Shown: positions 1 through 12,420 of the stretch, piece after piece
How positions within the stretch are numbered: position 1 is the first letter of the stretch
How the letters are laid out: every line of letters begins with the position of its first letter
Assembly (NCBI GenBank): GCA_033085395.1
Contig: JANQBS010000006.1
Span: 62,001-126,000, forward strand
Direction of reading: 5' to 3'
Source of the DNA: Xanthoparmelia taractica
Taxonomy: Eukaryota > Ascomycota > Lecanoromycetes > Lecanorales > Parmeliaceae
Length of the DNA: 64,000 nt
Notes under the pieces: generated by a model
Told to the model about the DNA's origin: nothing
The model's database searches: none
The model's input: only the letters and a program-made list of their open reading frames with translations
Position numbers and translations under genes: made by a program

Positions 1-520
1 GGGTGGCGCTGGTATTTTGGTGAAAAAGGGGAGGAGAAAAGGGAAATGGTTGGGTTGTTGAATTGAGCAGTGCGGTGCGCTTGGGTGCGATTTGACGTGG
101 TGAGGGCTGGGAAGTCGCGACAGATTAAAGGAGGCTAGTCGCGAATCAGGCGTCGGCCAATCAGCTTCGAGCATTTAGGTCTCCTACATAATGGTTGTAA
201 TGCGAATACTTTCAAAAGTCAACATCCGCTGTCGAAGGCAACTGTTCAATAAGTGATACATTAATATGTACTATATGCTGAAAGCAACGCTGTGCAAGAT
301 GAAATGCTGCCGATTGACTTCGTAGCCTCCCAGAAGACACCAGGAACTAGGATCCAGAGATTGGGGCAATGGTAGATAGATGCGAGCAAACCCATAATGC
401 TCATCGCTTCCATATTCGAGCTCGAGTAGCTAGCAGTGGTGCGTGCAATGTAGATGTATAGGCCTCCAGTGCCTTTATGCATGATCTATCCACCTGAGCC
501 GTTACTACATGAAATGCCGA
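1..520. other. Intergenic, 3' flank of STE3
   Basis: No supported coding region. Open frames here are short, overlap on both strands and show no recognisable domain. The stretch holds the 3' flank of the receptor gene that ends at 521. Confidence 0.5.
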
Positions 521-2011
521 CTAGACATGATCCATGCTTGCATTTGAGCCACTATGATTATTGCTGTTGCTTCCCGAATGCGCGTGCGGAGCTCCATTCG
601 AATTTGCTTCCCAGCGGCGGCTTGGCGCGGACAGGTGGGTATCAACGAGGAAGTTTGTAAGCCATGAGTGTTGGGACTTCGTTGGGGAAGTTTTCTCGTC
701 CATAGAAACCGTAGAGGCACTCAAAGCGCCGCCGGCTCTTGGCCCGTTTTCAATGATTGTCGGAAGTTTGCCGAACTCCCTCTGTTGTTCGACTGGAGAT
801 AGGGTAGCAGTGGATGCTGAGGTAGAACCTTCCTTGCTGTGTCTTACAGTGTGGTTAGCAGCGAGACAAAAGCGGAAGTGAAGAGACTTACAAAGAAAGC
901 ATAGATATTGGGAACAATCGATCCTTGAAGAAGCTTCGCGTCTTGCTGCCGAAAGAACTGGTCTGGCTGTTCGTCGGTAGGATTGCACGGCGAGTCGGTT
1001 GGCGGTTTAGACTAGGAAAGACCCGGCCAAATCCAGCATTGAGGAGCCATTTGCGGTACATGGTCTGTGCGTCTTGACCCAACCCGAAGAATACAAACAC
1101 CCCAAACCCAAGTGCAATTTGAATCCAGCGGTCGTAGTACACTTTACCACCAGTCGGTATCAGCATAATGTCCTCCCATTGTGGACTGTGAACCAGGTCC
1201 CAGCTGTATGGGAGCAGAGGGGGCTCGACCGAGTTGACGAAGAGAACGTAGAATTGAAGTGGGATGAAAGTGATTATGAGTGTCATTGACAGCAGGAACA
1301 GGCGTAGGAATCGATTCTTTGTCAGATTGGAATTCGAAGATACGAGTATCTCGGAGAAATTCTTGCGATATCTGCGCATTCGAATAATGACCAGAACTAG
1401 GGAGTCTTAGCTCAATAAGCAATCCATAGGACGGGGTATCTCATACCACTGTAATAAGCATCTACGAGACAGATAATTGGAGGCCATATGAACACTAAGA
1501 CTAGCTTGGGCCAACTGTTGTCGAAGGAAGACGTACATCCAGATATTGCGAAGATGTAGTACCTGTTTGGCTGTACGATGTAGTGAATGAGCACGACATA
1601 GACGGATCCTCCAAAGCAGAAAAAGCAGTCAATAATGATCTGTCTGCGGCGTTGCGCCTTGCTTGGGGATAGAACGGCGTGCTCAGTGTCCAGGGCCTTT
1701 GCTAGGTTGCGCATGATGCAAGCCATGGAGCCAACGACACCAAAGTTGGCAGCCATCATAATCTTGATCTCAATGTCACAGAAAACCTGACCATGCCACC
1801 AATGCTGTATGTCATCCGTTGGCCAGATGAGCGGATTGACGAAGTTCATGAAGTTGGTGATGACGATCCAAAATACTAGGCTTGATGCTGCTAGATTCCG
1901 ATTCCTAATATGCCATATGAATGGAGGAAAATCAATGATGAGCGTTATCAATGCCAGTATAGGAACCGCAACCGAATTAGGCGTGACAGGGAAGGTTGAC
2001 TCGTCCATCAT
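521..2011 (-). CDS. STE3: a-factor-type pheromone receptor, STE3 family GPCR
   Basis: Seven-pass G-protein-coupled receptor of the STE3/PRE-1/PreA family, which senses lipopeptide mating pheromone at the plasma membrane. Exons 2011-1447, 1396-892 and about 836-521 join in frame to 461 residues; introns are 1397..1446 and 837..891. The last acceptor could instead lie 6 nt upstream, also in frame. The first ATG (2011, followed at once by a second Met codon) precedes the first membrane span. Family hallmarks are a WPPIICLVDAYYS-like segment before the first splice, the SSNSNLTKNRFLRLF loop after it, and the conserved SPSKAQRRRQIIIDC segment. The C-terminal tail of about 170 residues is polar and rich in Ser, Asn and His, as in filamentous homologues. 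No mating-type or pheromone gene is nearby. The family call is firm. Confidence 0.93.
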
Positions 2012-3270
2012 GAACGATGTACGCAAACGATGCCGGAGTGAAGTCTACGGTAAAGTAGATATGTTGACTGGATAGATGGTTTTGTTCCTTGATGATTAGA
2101 AAGAAGTGAGGCTTGACTAAGTGGTAGACTAAACCAGTTGCGCTCCCTTGGCCAGCAAAGAGCAGATGTTGAAGAGTCTCTGGCTGATTTGGCCGATGCG
2201 TAAGATGTATTGAGCTGAGAACGAGGCAAGAAGTCTTGTCTAGTGGGCTCACTTCAAGGTAAAATAGATATGGAAATGTCTGGTTTGAAGACAGCTGTCC
2301 GACAGAAAAGATGCTTGACGATCTAACGAAATGGTATGTGAGATGCAGAAAAGCCAAGACTGAGGTACAAGGCAGATGTGTTTGCAATGGGGACATACGA
2401 ATGTCCAAATAGACACAAGTAGAGCCTCTTGGGCAAGCAACGTCACTACGTCAATAAAATAATGTTAGATGCCAATAGCCATGTCGTCTTCCCTTTTTGC
2501 CAATGCAATAAGCTCAATAGAAAATTGCGATTATCCAATAGCTTATTGAGGAAATTCTCTAGCAAATGGAATGTGAAGTAGACCTTGGTGCGTGTCTCGA
2601 AGCAATCGTGGTCTCTTGTTCCCTTTCTGGGTATCAATAGGCAAGACATTGACATGCACGCAAAGAAAGCGACGAAAGCAGAGGAGCTTGAAATTTTTCA
2701 TTGCCACGACAATCAAGCAGCGAACTCGTGATACCATGCCAGACCACAGCCAGCAGGAAATGCTAGGGGAGCCACATAAGGGCTCGTTGGCAGATATGCC
2801 CTGCGCTACCTCAGATTTGTCCTAAGCTTTTAGCTACAGCCACGGCAAATTGGTCGATGGGCCTCGGCTGACGGCAGACAAGATGCATTCATTGTATTGT
2901 ACATCAGTTCCTGCTTGACTTGTACAATTCTTGAAGATGGAGCTGTGAAGTGTGAAGGGTGGTTAAGATGTGGATGGAGTATTGAAAAGGCTGAGCTTTC
3001 CAAGGTTGTAGCCGCGCACCAGCGGAAAGAGCCGCCACTCACGCGAGAATTTTCCTTGTTTGGCTCAGGTACTGTAATACTGTATATATTATACCGTTAT
3101 ACTAGCTCCAATACCATGTCATGTCGTCAGCCAAATACCTAAAACTCTCGAGAGTGATCATCAACCCCAAGATCTTTATAATGTAGAGTTCTATCCACTC
3201 GGCTACCAAGCCATGCCGGCTACCCATCATTCACAATACCATTCCACCCACCACAGCAAGGGACCACACC
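2012..3270. other. Divergent intergenic region
   Basis: Shared upstream region of the receptor gene (-) and the membrane protein gene (+). Short frames on both strands overlap without motifs. A tRNA-like stretch near 3140-3215 on the minus strand did not fold into a complete cloverleaf and is not called. Confidence 0.5.
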
Positions 3271-4746
3271 ATGGAAGGTGACCGCACAATGAGTCCTTCC
3301 AATGAGACCCCGACACTCATGGCAAAGCGCACCGCGCGACAAAGCGATTCTCCAATTCGTAGTCGGCTGTTAGGACGTGCTTTGACCATTACTGACATAT
3401 CAAATCCTCCAAGACATCGCCGAAGCTCCAACCTCTCCGATTCCATCAAATCGTCGACGGACAATCTCTTACTGCCGAGAGCAACGAGTGCAGACTTAGA
3501 AACAAATCATGAGCCCTCTCATTGGCACTCTGCACCCCTCGCCCTTGCCCTGCTCCCCGCAGTAGGTGGGCTGTTTTTTGAAAATGGAGGCGCTGTGGTG
3601 ACAGACCTGACCTTGCTGGGCTTGGCCGCGGTGTTCTTGAATTGGTCTGTAAGACTACCTTGGTGAGATTTGTCCTACGGGTGTCGTTTCCATTCACACT
3701 CACATCGAGGCAGGCACTGGTACATCTCAGCACAGTCGGTCCAAGTCAACGACACGCAACCATCTAATGACGGCTACAATTCCGACACTATCATCGAAGA
3801 GGGCAGTGAAGAGGAGGGACAACAGAGCCCATCCGCCTCGCCGCTAGATGGAGCCAACGGTCCTGTTTCGAAACCCTCACAGCCTTCAACATCTCAATGC
3901 TCCGCATCAAGCGAGCTTCGGATCCACGAGCTCCTCGCACTCCTGATGTGCTTCCTGTTCCCAGCGGGCGGTGCTTGGCTTCTCCACCATATCCGCGGCC
4001 AGCTTACCCGCCCGTCAGAAGGGCTTGTCTCGAACTACAACCTCACCATCTTCCTCCTAGCCTCCGAATTACGGCCCCTCTCCCACCTGATCAAGCTTGT
4101 TCAAGCACGAACGCTACATCTACAACGTATCGTCAACACCAATACCTACAATACTGCCTCCAACAGTTCTTCATCCGCCGCAATCAACGACCTACAAGAC
4201 CGCCTTGCGGAAATTGAGAAGCACATTGCCGACACCAACACCAACGGCACCAACGGCGCCGCCACCAAATCACCAACCCCAGATCTAATCACCCAAGTGC
4301 GTAAAACCCTCCAGCCCGACATCGACGCCCTCAACCGCGCCGTCCGCCGCTACGAAAAACGCACCACCCTCCTCTCCCTCCAAACCGAGTCACGCCTCCA
4401 GGACCTCGAAAAGCGCCTAGGCGACGCCATCACTCTTGCCGCAGCCGCGGAACGCAGTTCGCAGTCGTCTCGCCCACGGAGAGGAAGTGGCGTCGGTCTA
4501 GTGTTCAATTTGTTCGACGATGTGGCGGCGGTGGTGTCGTTGCCGATACAGATTTGCTGGACAGCATTGAGTCTGCCCTGGAGAATTGTTACATCGGTCG
4601 TGGGATCAGTGACCGCAGGGGCGGAGGGCTGGGTAGGCCAGAAAGTGAGGAGGGAGATGAAGACTGCGGGCGTTGTTGAGAAAAGAGGAGGCAGTGGTAG
4701 TGAGAAGAGGAGAGTGCAGGGGAGGGCAGGGAAAAGGGTGTCGTGA
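3271..4746 (+). CDS. Membrane protein with coiled coil, function unknown
   Basis: Two exons (3271-3662, 3714-4746) with a 51-nt GTGAGA...CAG intron join in frame to 474 residues. The N-terminus is polar and Ser/Arg-rich. Hydrophobic segments lie at about residues 95-128, 203-222 and 240-255; the first intron splits the stretch just after the first. A charged helix at about 290-370 (RLAEIEKHI, RAVRRYEKRT, SRLQDLEKRLGDA) looks coiled-coil forming. A further hydrophobic, amphipathic stretch at about 400-440 is followed by a basic tail. The arrangement suggests an organelle or ER membrane protein, but I do not recognise a named family. The gene is real judging by exon closure, composition and the clean intron; the role is unknown. 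Confidence 0.75.
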
Positions 4747-5331
4747 TGTGCATCGCATTGCATTGCATTGCAAAAAGGAGTTTGGCCAGCGGCCGCAGAT
4801 GCATAGAAGACCCTCATGCCACCGACAGCATAGAATGGTGTTACTGCAAGGAAGGCGCATACGCCGCCAGAATATTGTTCGCCACACGGGCACACGCATC
4901 CAAAGGCGCGAAGATGAAATCATACCGAGCGCGCAAGGAACATTCCCACAGATGGCTTAGCATCACGAGACAATGCATCATGGACACACGAATTCAGCAC
5001 TGTACCACCATCTAAACAAATCAAACCTTGGATCCATAACAGCATAGTAGAAGCTACTTTATCATCATAAGGTAGCCATGCCACCACCACCACCACCGAT
5101 CAAGATCTACAGTAGACTGCTTTTGATAAGACATATTAAACCCTTCCATCCTTCCTCCCTTCCTTCCGTTCGATTGATTGATTGATTGATGGATTGATTG
5201 ATAGATGATTGAATTTGTAAAGTACTTCATCACAACCATACATGCATGCACCGATAAATGATGTGGATATTGATAAAGTTCCCTTATAGATAAAAGGATA
5301 AATAGACATTATCATCGTCCCAATATACGTT

Positions 5332-5348
5332 ACGTACGGACCGTACGT
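5332..5348. repeat. Perfect short inverted repeat
   Basis: ACGTACGG and CCGTACGT flank a single A, giving an 8-bp-arm palindrome in otherwise non-coding DNA. It could be a site for a dimeric DNA-binding protein or chance within a TACG-rich patch; nothing else supports a function. Confidence 0.6.
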
Positions 5349-5424
5349 TATGTAAAGTAAGTACCTTAGCAAGCAAGATAAACGACAGTATGTGCACTCC
5401 ATCGCATTCCCATGACATTACATA

Positions 5425-5475
5425 CCCAAGCCATACGCATACCCAAGCCGTACGCATACCCAAGCCATACGCATT
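5425..5475. repeat. Three tandem copies of a 17-bp unit
   Basis: Units at 5425-5441, 5442-5458 and 5459-5475 follow CCCAAGCCRTACGCATW, with one substitution each in the second and third copies. Such a minisatellite is expected to vary in copy number between isolates. Confidence 0.85.
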
Positions 5476-5747
5476 CCGATCCAATCCGAACCCAAGCTCA
5501 AGACCTGCCCGGTAACCCAAGGTAACCAAAGCAAAGCAAAGGTATTGTACGTTTCAAGCGCTCTCCCTCTTTCTCTCTCTCTCCCTCTCTCTAAATAAGT
5601 AATGAAATAAATGCTCGTAATACCTTGGCACGCACGAAAGACGAGCCTGTACACGCTCATGTGGGGGTATCTATGTACGTTTCGTTTTTTTGCCAACGCA
5701 ACGCAATTTTGTCTATATCCAATTACCGTCTTCGCGTTTTTGAGCAG

Positions 5748-5780
5748 GAAGAAGAAGAAGAAGAAGAAGAAGAAGAAGAA
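5748..5780. repeat. GAA trinucleotide microsatellite
   Basis: About eleven uninterrupted GAA units in the 3' intergenic region. Confidence 0.85.
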
Positions 5781-5922
5781 GGGGAAACAAAAACGCCTAT
5801 AAATAAAGGAGTGGGGGTATATCTAAATGCAAAAGACCAAGCAAGGCATGCAAGATGACAGAATCAAAACATCAGCCATGGAGTAAATGTTGAAGGAAAT
5901 GGTACCGACAAGACGAGAGCCA

Positions 5923-8900
5923 TCAGACAAGGCTCTTATTCGCTTCGGCCTGCATCTTGCGCATCTGCTGCTGATGCAGCTCCATCATGCTACTCTGCCT
6001 CATGCCGCGGTCCATGACATGTTGCGTACGCGTCTGATTGACCCGCTGCTCCTGCCTGCTGACGCTCTCGCGACGCTTCTCGTCCATCAGCGTCGCGCGG
6101 CGGGCCTCGATCTCCTGATCGCGGTAGTGGGCTGTCGTGTTCGGTGTCTGGAGGCTGGCGTGCCATGCGGAAATAGTGGCATCGTGGGGCGTGGGCGAGG
6201 GACGGCCGGAGAAGGAGGCCTGCGGTGTCGGAGAGTGGTGGTTGCGGGAGTGGATGGGTGGGGATGTGGGGTTGTGGGAATAGATTGGTTTGGTGGCGGT
6301 TGAGAGGGGGCCGGAGGATGAGTGGTGCAGGTGGGGGAGGGAGTGTCGGTTTTGTTGGAGGAGAGTTTTCCGCTGGGAGAGGGTGATGTCCTCGTCCTCG
6401 TCTAGGGCGCGCAATGCTGGGTGCTGGTCTAAGGTAGCGTTTGACCAGCTGGTCCGCAGAAGCGATGTAGAAGACGGTCTGTTGCGAATCATGGTGTCGC
6501 GTCGAGACATCAGGTGGGTCGAGGAGGGAGCGAAGCGGGTTGGAAAGGAAGCCTCGACGCCTTCTTCTATTGGAGACTCGACCAGGGGTGAGCTGAGTAT
6601 GGGACTCGAGCTACTGCGAAGCCCACGGGTAGAGGGAAGGGAGGTCTGGGTAGTGCGAAATTTGGGGAGAGGTGGGCGATATTGTTCCTTGCGGCTTTTA
6701 ACGCTGCTGAGGGATGTTTGCGATGAAGATCGCTCCATACTATGTGCTAGATAGGTCTGAGAGGGTAATCTTTCCAAGGCTTTTTCGCGGGTTAGTTGAT
6801 GCACCGCTGAACTACGCCGTTGTCTATCTTGCTGTCTGCGCGATGGGTTCTTGGATTGGGAGTCGGACGCAGATTTGTCACCCAAGCTGTGCGTATTGAT
6901 GGTTAGTATTGGAGCCAGTTCCGCGCTGAGTGGCGTCTGCTGCAGAGCGCGCACATCTACTGGTGCAACACGTTCGTTTAGTTGCGACGGATCTGAAGCT
7001 CGAGTTTTCTTAATATTGAGCTCATCAATTTCTGGCAAGTCCGCTCCGTCGAGATGTTTCGCCCATTCGTTCGTCCTGTAGGCCGTGACTACCCTTGAAG
7101 CGCCTTCAGGTAGATTAGCACCAAGCCTGTTAACCCTGGGGTTTTGTTCAGATGCCTCTGACCCTGCAGCAGTCGGCTTCCCAAAAATAGATCGTGCGTC
7201 CGTAGTACTGGCGATGTCGGAGTCTGGCAATGCTATTGACTCCGGCCGGTGATCTGTCGACCCATTGACATGCTGAGCCACTTCGGCTTGATCATCGCCT
7301 AATGCCAATTGGTTTGCGCTTTGGCCTGGCGATTCCTCCGCGTCCTTTGGAAGATCAACATTCCGGCGCGTTCCTCGCATCAATGCTTGCATTGAGACTT
7401 GTTTTCGGAGATTCTCGAATGAGGGTCTCCGATCTCTCACGGACAGCGCTTCTTCCTCCATGTCGTCCATTTCGGATACTCCATCGATAGTCGCTACTAT
7501 TGATGAAGCTCGGTCATCTTCAGGGTCCGGAATCATCAATGCTTCATCCGACGTGCTTGCAGCGACAAAGCTTCGGTGGGACCTCTTGGAGAGCCTTCGT
7601 ACGATGGACGATGACCCTGACCATCTCTTTGACCATCTGTCTGTCGTGTACTCCGAAGCAGCAGATGCGGCAACTGAAGTACGTCCGTCTTCGCTTCCAG
7701 AGTCTGGATCGGGCACTCTGAACGGTAGCTTCGTGGTCTTTGGCTTTAAAGTAAGGTTCTGGTCTACTGACCTGAGCGCGGGTGCATCCCCGAGAGACGC
7801 CTCGGCGGCTGAAGACTCTGCTGCACCAGACTTCGACTCCTGGATGGAAGACGCTCTGGATCCTTCTTTCGAGCGTCCCAGATGCTGATCAGCAGCCGGA
7901 ATGTCAGGGGAGATTTCATCATCCTGAAGGACCTGAACTACAAGTCTCTCAGCTCCCTCTGAACCGTCAGGAGACGCGTTCATTGCTTGCAGTTCCATGC
8001 CCTCTGGGTCTGAGCCTCGAAGATCTGATTTTCCAACGACACTCAACGAGCCCTTTCTAATACTCGGTTCATCCATTCCAATGCCCGAGTCAAGATGCTG
8101 AAATTTTCCTCTATCGCCACTCCCGTAGGCAGCTTCCCATGATCCTCTTTCTCGCTTGATGCCATCCTCTACCCTCCTCCCCTGCTCTTCATCGACCATG
8201 TTCCCCTCCTCGTCTCTTCGGCTCTGCTCTCTTGCCCTTTCTTCTCTTCTTCTTCTGATTATTAGCCAAACCTTTGTTTGAGAGAGAATCCCCATCGCGC
8301 AGACAATGATGATCGCTCCAGTCTCGACTTGTATGCCGCGGGTGATAGGATATGGGCCGCTGTAGTCAAGGGGGAATATGTCACTATTGAGATCTGTGCT
8401 CAGTCGTGAGATCAGTACTGTGACTCGGCGTAGCAAGGAAGGTCGACCACCTACTCCAGATGTATAGCCAGAACTCCTTGAGGCCCGCCCGGCTAAAACA
8501 GTCGATACCAAGGACGACAACGGTAGCTCCAGCAAAAGACGTTGAGCCAATCAAGCCGTATGGTCGAGTATGACGGCTGATGTACAGAGCTGGGGCACCG
8601 AGGGTAAAGCAGGAAATGAAAATGATCTTTCCAGTTGTGTTGGAGATGGTGCCTCCAGCTTTAAGAACCAAGAGCCACATACTCAAGCAGAAGCCGCCCA
8701 GAAAACAGCTAATTCCTTCTGTAACATCTTTGAACAAGAAAGAAACGCCTCCGGCTACCAAGCCAGTAAGACAAGCAGCCACCAGATAGCCGCCCTGGGC
8801 GGCGTCGGAGACTGGAGTATGCATCACAAATACGATGAGTATGGTGACGGCCAAGGCAAAAATGTAAGCAGCTGAGAGGAAGATGTGGAGCCATTTCGTC

Positions 8901-9325
8901 TTGATGCCGATGAGGGTATAAAGGACGCCAGTGAGGATCAAGATGATTCCTGCGACCGCCAGGGCTGGCGTGATGCTTGGGTGGATGGGTAGTCCTTCGA
9001 CCTTAGGCACGGTGGTGGTGCCATTGACGCCGAGCGAGCCTTTGGGAATTGGCGTAGCTGTTACGATTGCGGTGGAACTCGATGCTGCAGCGTTGGTAGC
9101 GTTCGCTGGGGGTTCTGGAGTGCTGCGCATTCCACCCGAGGAGGAAGTGGGCGTAGCTTCACCAGGCGACGATGTTGCCGAGTAGGTTGTCGAAGCAGCG
9201 GCGGCATCTTTGGTAGAGGTGGCAGCTTGTCGCGGGAGCAATGCATACCGTTGGGCTGTGGCTTTGGGGCAAGTCGTTGCCAGCAGTAGGGCCGATATGG
9301 CTAGGTAAAGCCATCCTACTCGCAT
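5923..9325 (-). CDS. Large seven-pass DUF4203 (TMEM198-like) membrane protein
   Basis: Exons 9325-8455 and 8393-5923 join through a 61-nt GTAGGT...CACAG intron to 1113 residues. Splicing restores IWNLNSDIFPLD, a motif I associate with fungal members of this family, so the junction is well supported. The ATG at 9325 begins a clear signal peptide (hydrophobic core YLAISALLLATTC, Ala-rich cleavage region). A Ser/Thr/Ala-rich lumenal or extracellular stretch follows, then about seven hydrophobic helices between residues 120 and 330. The remaining roughly 750 residues are a polar, probably cytoplasmic, disordered tail rich in Ser, Arg, Glu and Gln. The DUF4203/TM198-like domain has no established biochemical role in fungi. 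The long tail suggests regulation by phosphorylation, which is inference. Confidence 0.88.
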
Positions 9326-11280
9326 GGCAGCAGCTCTCGGATGACAAGTTTTTCGAGGGGAGGAATACAGCAACGTCTATGGCCCCCAACTTCTCATCAG
9401 GCAGTCAATGGGTGCAGTAATCTTAGTGACGTTGGCCGATCACGCCGTGCATCCCAGCGGCTGTAATTGCAGTCCTTATACCCATTGGATATGACCATTC
9501 GAACGGACGCGCGAGAGCAATCAAGGGGCTTTTTGATGAGAGAGGGAGAGGGAGAGATGGAGAGAAGGAGAATTATGTTACGTGACGTGACTAGGAGAAA
9601 ATCTCAAGTGAAATGAGAAGCACCCGAGGTTGGTCGGTTCAAGGATGAGCAAGCCATGGGAGAGAGTGACGCCTGCAACGGCGGCGGGGCTGGAGAGAGC
9701 TGCACGAATGAGAACCATGTCCCGCATTGACAAGGGTCGACATGATAGTTACTGATGAAGTACCTGGAAGTAAAGTACCAAGTATCGCGGAGGGAGTGGT
9801 GGGGAGGCTTGCATGAGCCACTAGGAGAGGATGCCCGAAACTAAGGTGGTTATTTTAAATATTGAATTTTTGAAGAAGTCCTTGTTATTATTACTTTAGG
9901 GCGAGGTATTTATTGGTATTATTAGTATTATTATTTATTTATGTATTTATGAATTATTATTGGGGGTGATGTGATATGTGATGGTTGATGGTTTGATGAT
10001 GGGCGTGAACGGTTGGGGCGAAGGATGATTTAGGTTGTTTTAGGTTGCTTTAATTCGATTGACTTTCGTCCTTTTTTGGGCTTGGTAGCACGGGCAGGCA
10101 AAGGGCACGTTGCCCTTTTTAGCTTTTTAGTCCTTTCCATCCTTGGCCGAGCCCCTCTCCACGCGGCGAGCTCGGTTGGGTTGTGAACAAGATTTTTAAA
10201 AAAGTTGGGGTGCTGCACAGTCCTGATGCTGCATGCTGGGCAGAAAGCAGCCCCCGAAAGATCCCCCCACATGTTTAATTTCCACCAATGCGGAGTCTGT
10301 CAATTCGTCATGCTTTGTTGGTGAACACGGCCATTCGGTCTTAGTCGGGGTCGCTGTTATGCACAAAGCACGATCAATCTTCCAATCGGTGAGTTGCGGT
10401 GCATGATCGCTGATGGATCGAGACTGTACAACAACGCAGAGGCGACTAGTATCAACCCTTATTGGACAAAGTCTGGGGGACGTCTTCCATGCTGTCAAGT
10501 TGTCAAAAGTAAACAGGAAACAAAAAAAAAACTTGGAAAGACATTACAGTTACGCGAAATGGAATAGCGAGTTTCAGGTGTACGTATTTTGGTACTTCGT
10601 AATGGCCTTAATTATAATTAAATGTAATTTTATCATTATCATTATTTTCAAGGCTTTGGGCCGAGGAGCGTTCGCCCCCGGTAGAGCCCGGCAGTTGGAT
10701 TTGCTTGCAGCCTTGCGCCTCGCAGGATCTTCTGCTGATCAACCTCGATTCTGGTAAAAGGCTGACAACGACATATCTTCCCACATCGCCACATGTCTAA
10801 AGTACCTTACGTACGTACCCATTCTCCTCCTTTGCAAAGCATTCCATTCCCTTGAGAGGAAATGGTGAAGATGCGTCCGTCATCTGTACAATTCTCATCC
10901 ACAGAATCCCAAAGGTAGTTAGCACATCTTTGTCACTGCATTGCAGATATACGCGCCCTATCGATTGGTTTCAAAAGTCTTCCCTTGTCTCCCGTCCATT
11001 GTACCTTTCTTTTTGGGAAGCAAAGTGGGATTTAGCGACAGCAGCGTCAAAGCGTAACCCTCTTTGTAATATCGCCTATTTACCTCTCTCCAGAACTGCC
11101 TTCACCGAACATGACAGCTTGTCAACATAGGGCATATGGGGCATATGGCAAAAAGAATATCAAAAAGCTCATCGCACAGAATATGGAGTGATTCCGGTAC
11201 TTCCGTAAGTACCGAGTCTCGACCTTTCCGGTCCTTGTGAGGATGCAATATGGCTTTGCTTCGAGATCTCAGACATCAGT
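9326..11280. other. Intergenic, partly AT-rich
   Basis: No supported gene. An AT-rich patch at about 9845-9960 contains ATTATT-type runs, and a second AT-rich patch lies near 10600-10650. Short frames on both strands show no domain. Confidence 0.55.
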
Positions 11281-11592
11281 CCCAACGTTCTGGCACGAAT
11301 GCCAGTAATCTTAGCATTTCGTCTTGGCAGGACATCATATGACTCCCCTTTTTCCTGCAACGCAGAATCATTTTGGTACGAACTTTCCCGAGTCTCAACT
11401 CTTTGAGTCTTTCGCAAACCACCGCCCGTGCTGCAAATTTTTATCCTTGACTCCCAACATGCTGGCACGACGGTAATAACTAATCTTACCATTTTGTTTA
11501 GGCGGCAGAGACATCATATGACTCCCCTATCCCTATTTCCTGCACCGCAGAAGCTCTCTCGCGACGGACTTTGCCCATCTCGAACATTATTA
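11281..11592. repeat. Diverged tandem duplication, period about 172-176 bp
   Basis: A block starting at 11281 (CCCAACGTTCTGGCACGA, then GACATCATATGACTCCCC near 11331) recurs from 11453 (CCCAACATGCTGGCACGA, then GACATCATATGACTCCCC from about 11509). Both copies continue into TTTCCTGCAnCGCAGAA. They are clearly related but carry many substitutions and small indels, so the duplication is old. Nothing suggests coding. Confidence 0.8.
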
Positions 11593-11779
11593 TGACTCAG
11601 AATCCAGAATCAGCCTCAAAAAAAAAATCCTAGATGCAAGAGAGATTAAACCCTCACCACCTGCACCTGCTCACCTTACCCGCCGAACTCTGCTTGTATC
11701 CAGCAGCGACGAGTTAATGTCCGCTTCCTCCTGCATTTGTCCTCCCTCTCCCCCCATTCCTTATTCTATTAGGTATTAG
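11593..11779. other. Intergenic
   Basis: Short non-coding stretch with an A-run and a pyrimidine-rich segment, between two decayed repeat families. Confidence 0.5.
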
Positions 11780-12420
11780 GATATGGCATCAAGAAAGCCC
11801 CGGCACACCAGGTAATTACTTGTTGATGTCGTTAACCACATTAATTGCATATATTAGTCCCGATTCCTGAACGCGCTGGTACTTACAATGGTGTTGCTTG
11901 GTTTCTGTCCATTTTCCTCTGTACTGCTTATTAGCAGGAGGCCGAAAAAGGCCTGGGTATTCAAAAAGCACCTTAATAGTATAGGGCGGCGGCCAGCAGA
12001 AAAAGCCTGCGGTCTCACTGGAGTGCCTTGGGCAACGTGGACTTGAAATGGTAGTCAGATATGGCATCAAGAAGCCCCGGGACATTACACCGTAGGTACT
12101 GCTTATTAGCAAAAGGCATAAAAACGAAGGCCAGGTGTATTCAAAAAGTACCTTCGTGATGTAGGGCGCCGCGGCCAGCAGAAGAAGAGAGCGTGCGGTT
12201 TCGCTGGAGGGAGTGCTTGGGCAAACGTGGACCTGAAGTTAAAGGGTAAGATATGGCATCAACAAGAGCAGGTCCTGCTTCTTGTCTTAGTAAGGAGCAT
12301 CAAAGGCCAGGGTAGTGTAAAGCAGCGTAGGGCGTCTAGCAGAAGAAGTGTGCAGTTCGCTGGAGTACTTGCCTTGGGCAAACGTCTGTTGGGATGTTTT
12401 TTGTTGCTGACTCGTAGGAA
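11780..12420. repeat. Three decayed tandem copies of a roughly 170-280-bp unit
   Basis: Each copy opens with ATATGGCATCAA (about 11780, 12058 and 12250). Each continues with elements such as GCTTATTAGC, CAAAAAG.ACCTT, TAGGGC, GCCAGCAGAA and CGCTGGAG, and ends near TTGGGCAAACGT. The third copy is shortest and most diverged. The units differ by many substitutions and indels. They could be a degraded satellite or the remnant of repeatedly duplicated regulatory or transposon sequence. No coding frame is shared between copies. Confidence 0.8.

Larger units (their letters stand above)
4747..5922. other. Intergenic, rich in simple repeats
   Basis: Lies between two converging genes. It holds a GCATT run near 4757, CCA repeats near 5084, a GATT microsatellite (about 5172-5203), a perfect 17-bp inverted repeat (5332-5348), a 17-bp tandem triplet (5425-5475), a CT-rich tract (about 5560-5592) and a GAA microsatellite (5748-5780). 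No supported gene. Confidence 0.6.

Noticed and set aside
3140..3215. tRNA-like stretch on the minus strand (TAGCCGAGTGGATAGA D-arm-like segment)
   Set aside because: No matching acceptor stem and no GGTTCRANNCC-type T-arm could be placed. At best a degenerate tRNA relic.
6290..7888. Several plus-strand frames over 140 codons opposite the DUF4203 gene
   Set aside because: Antisense shadows of the Ser/Arg-rich disordered tail.
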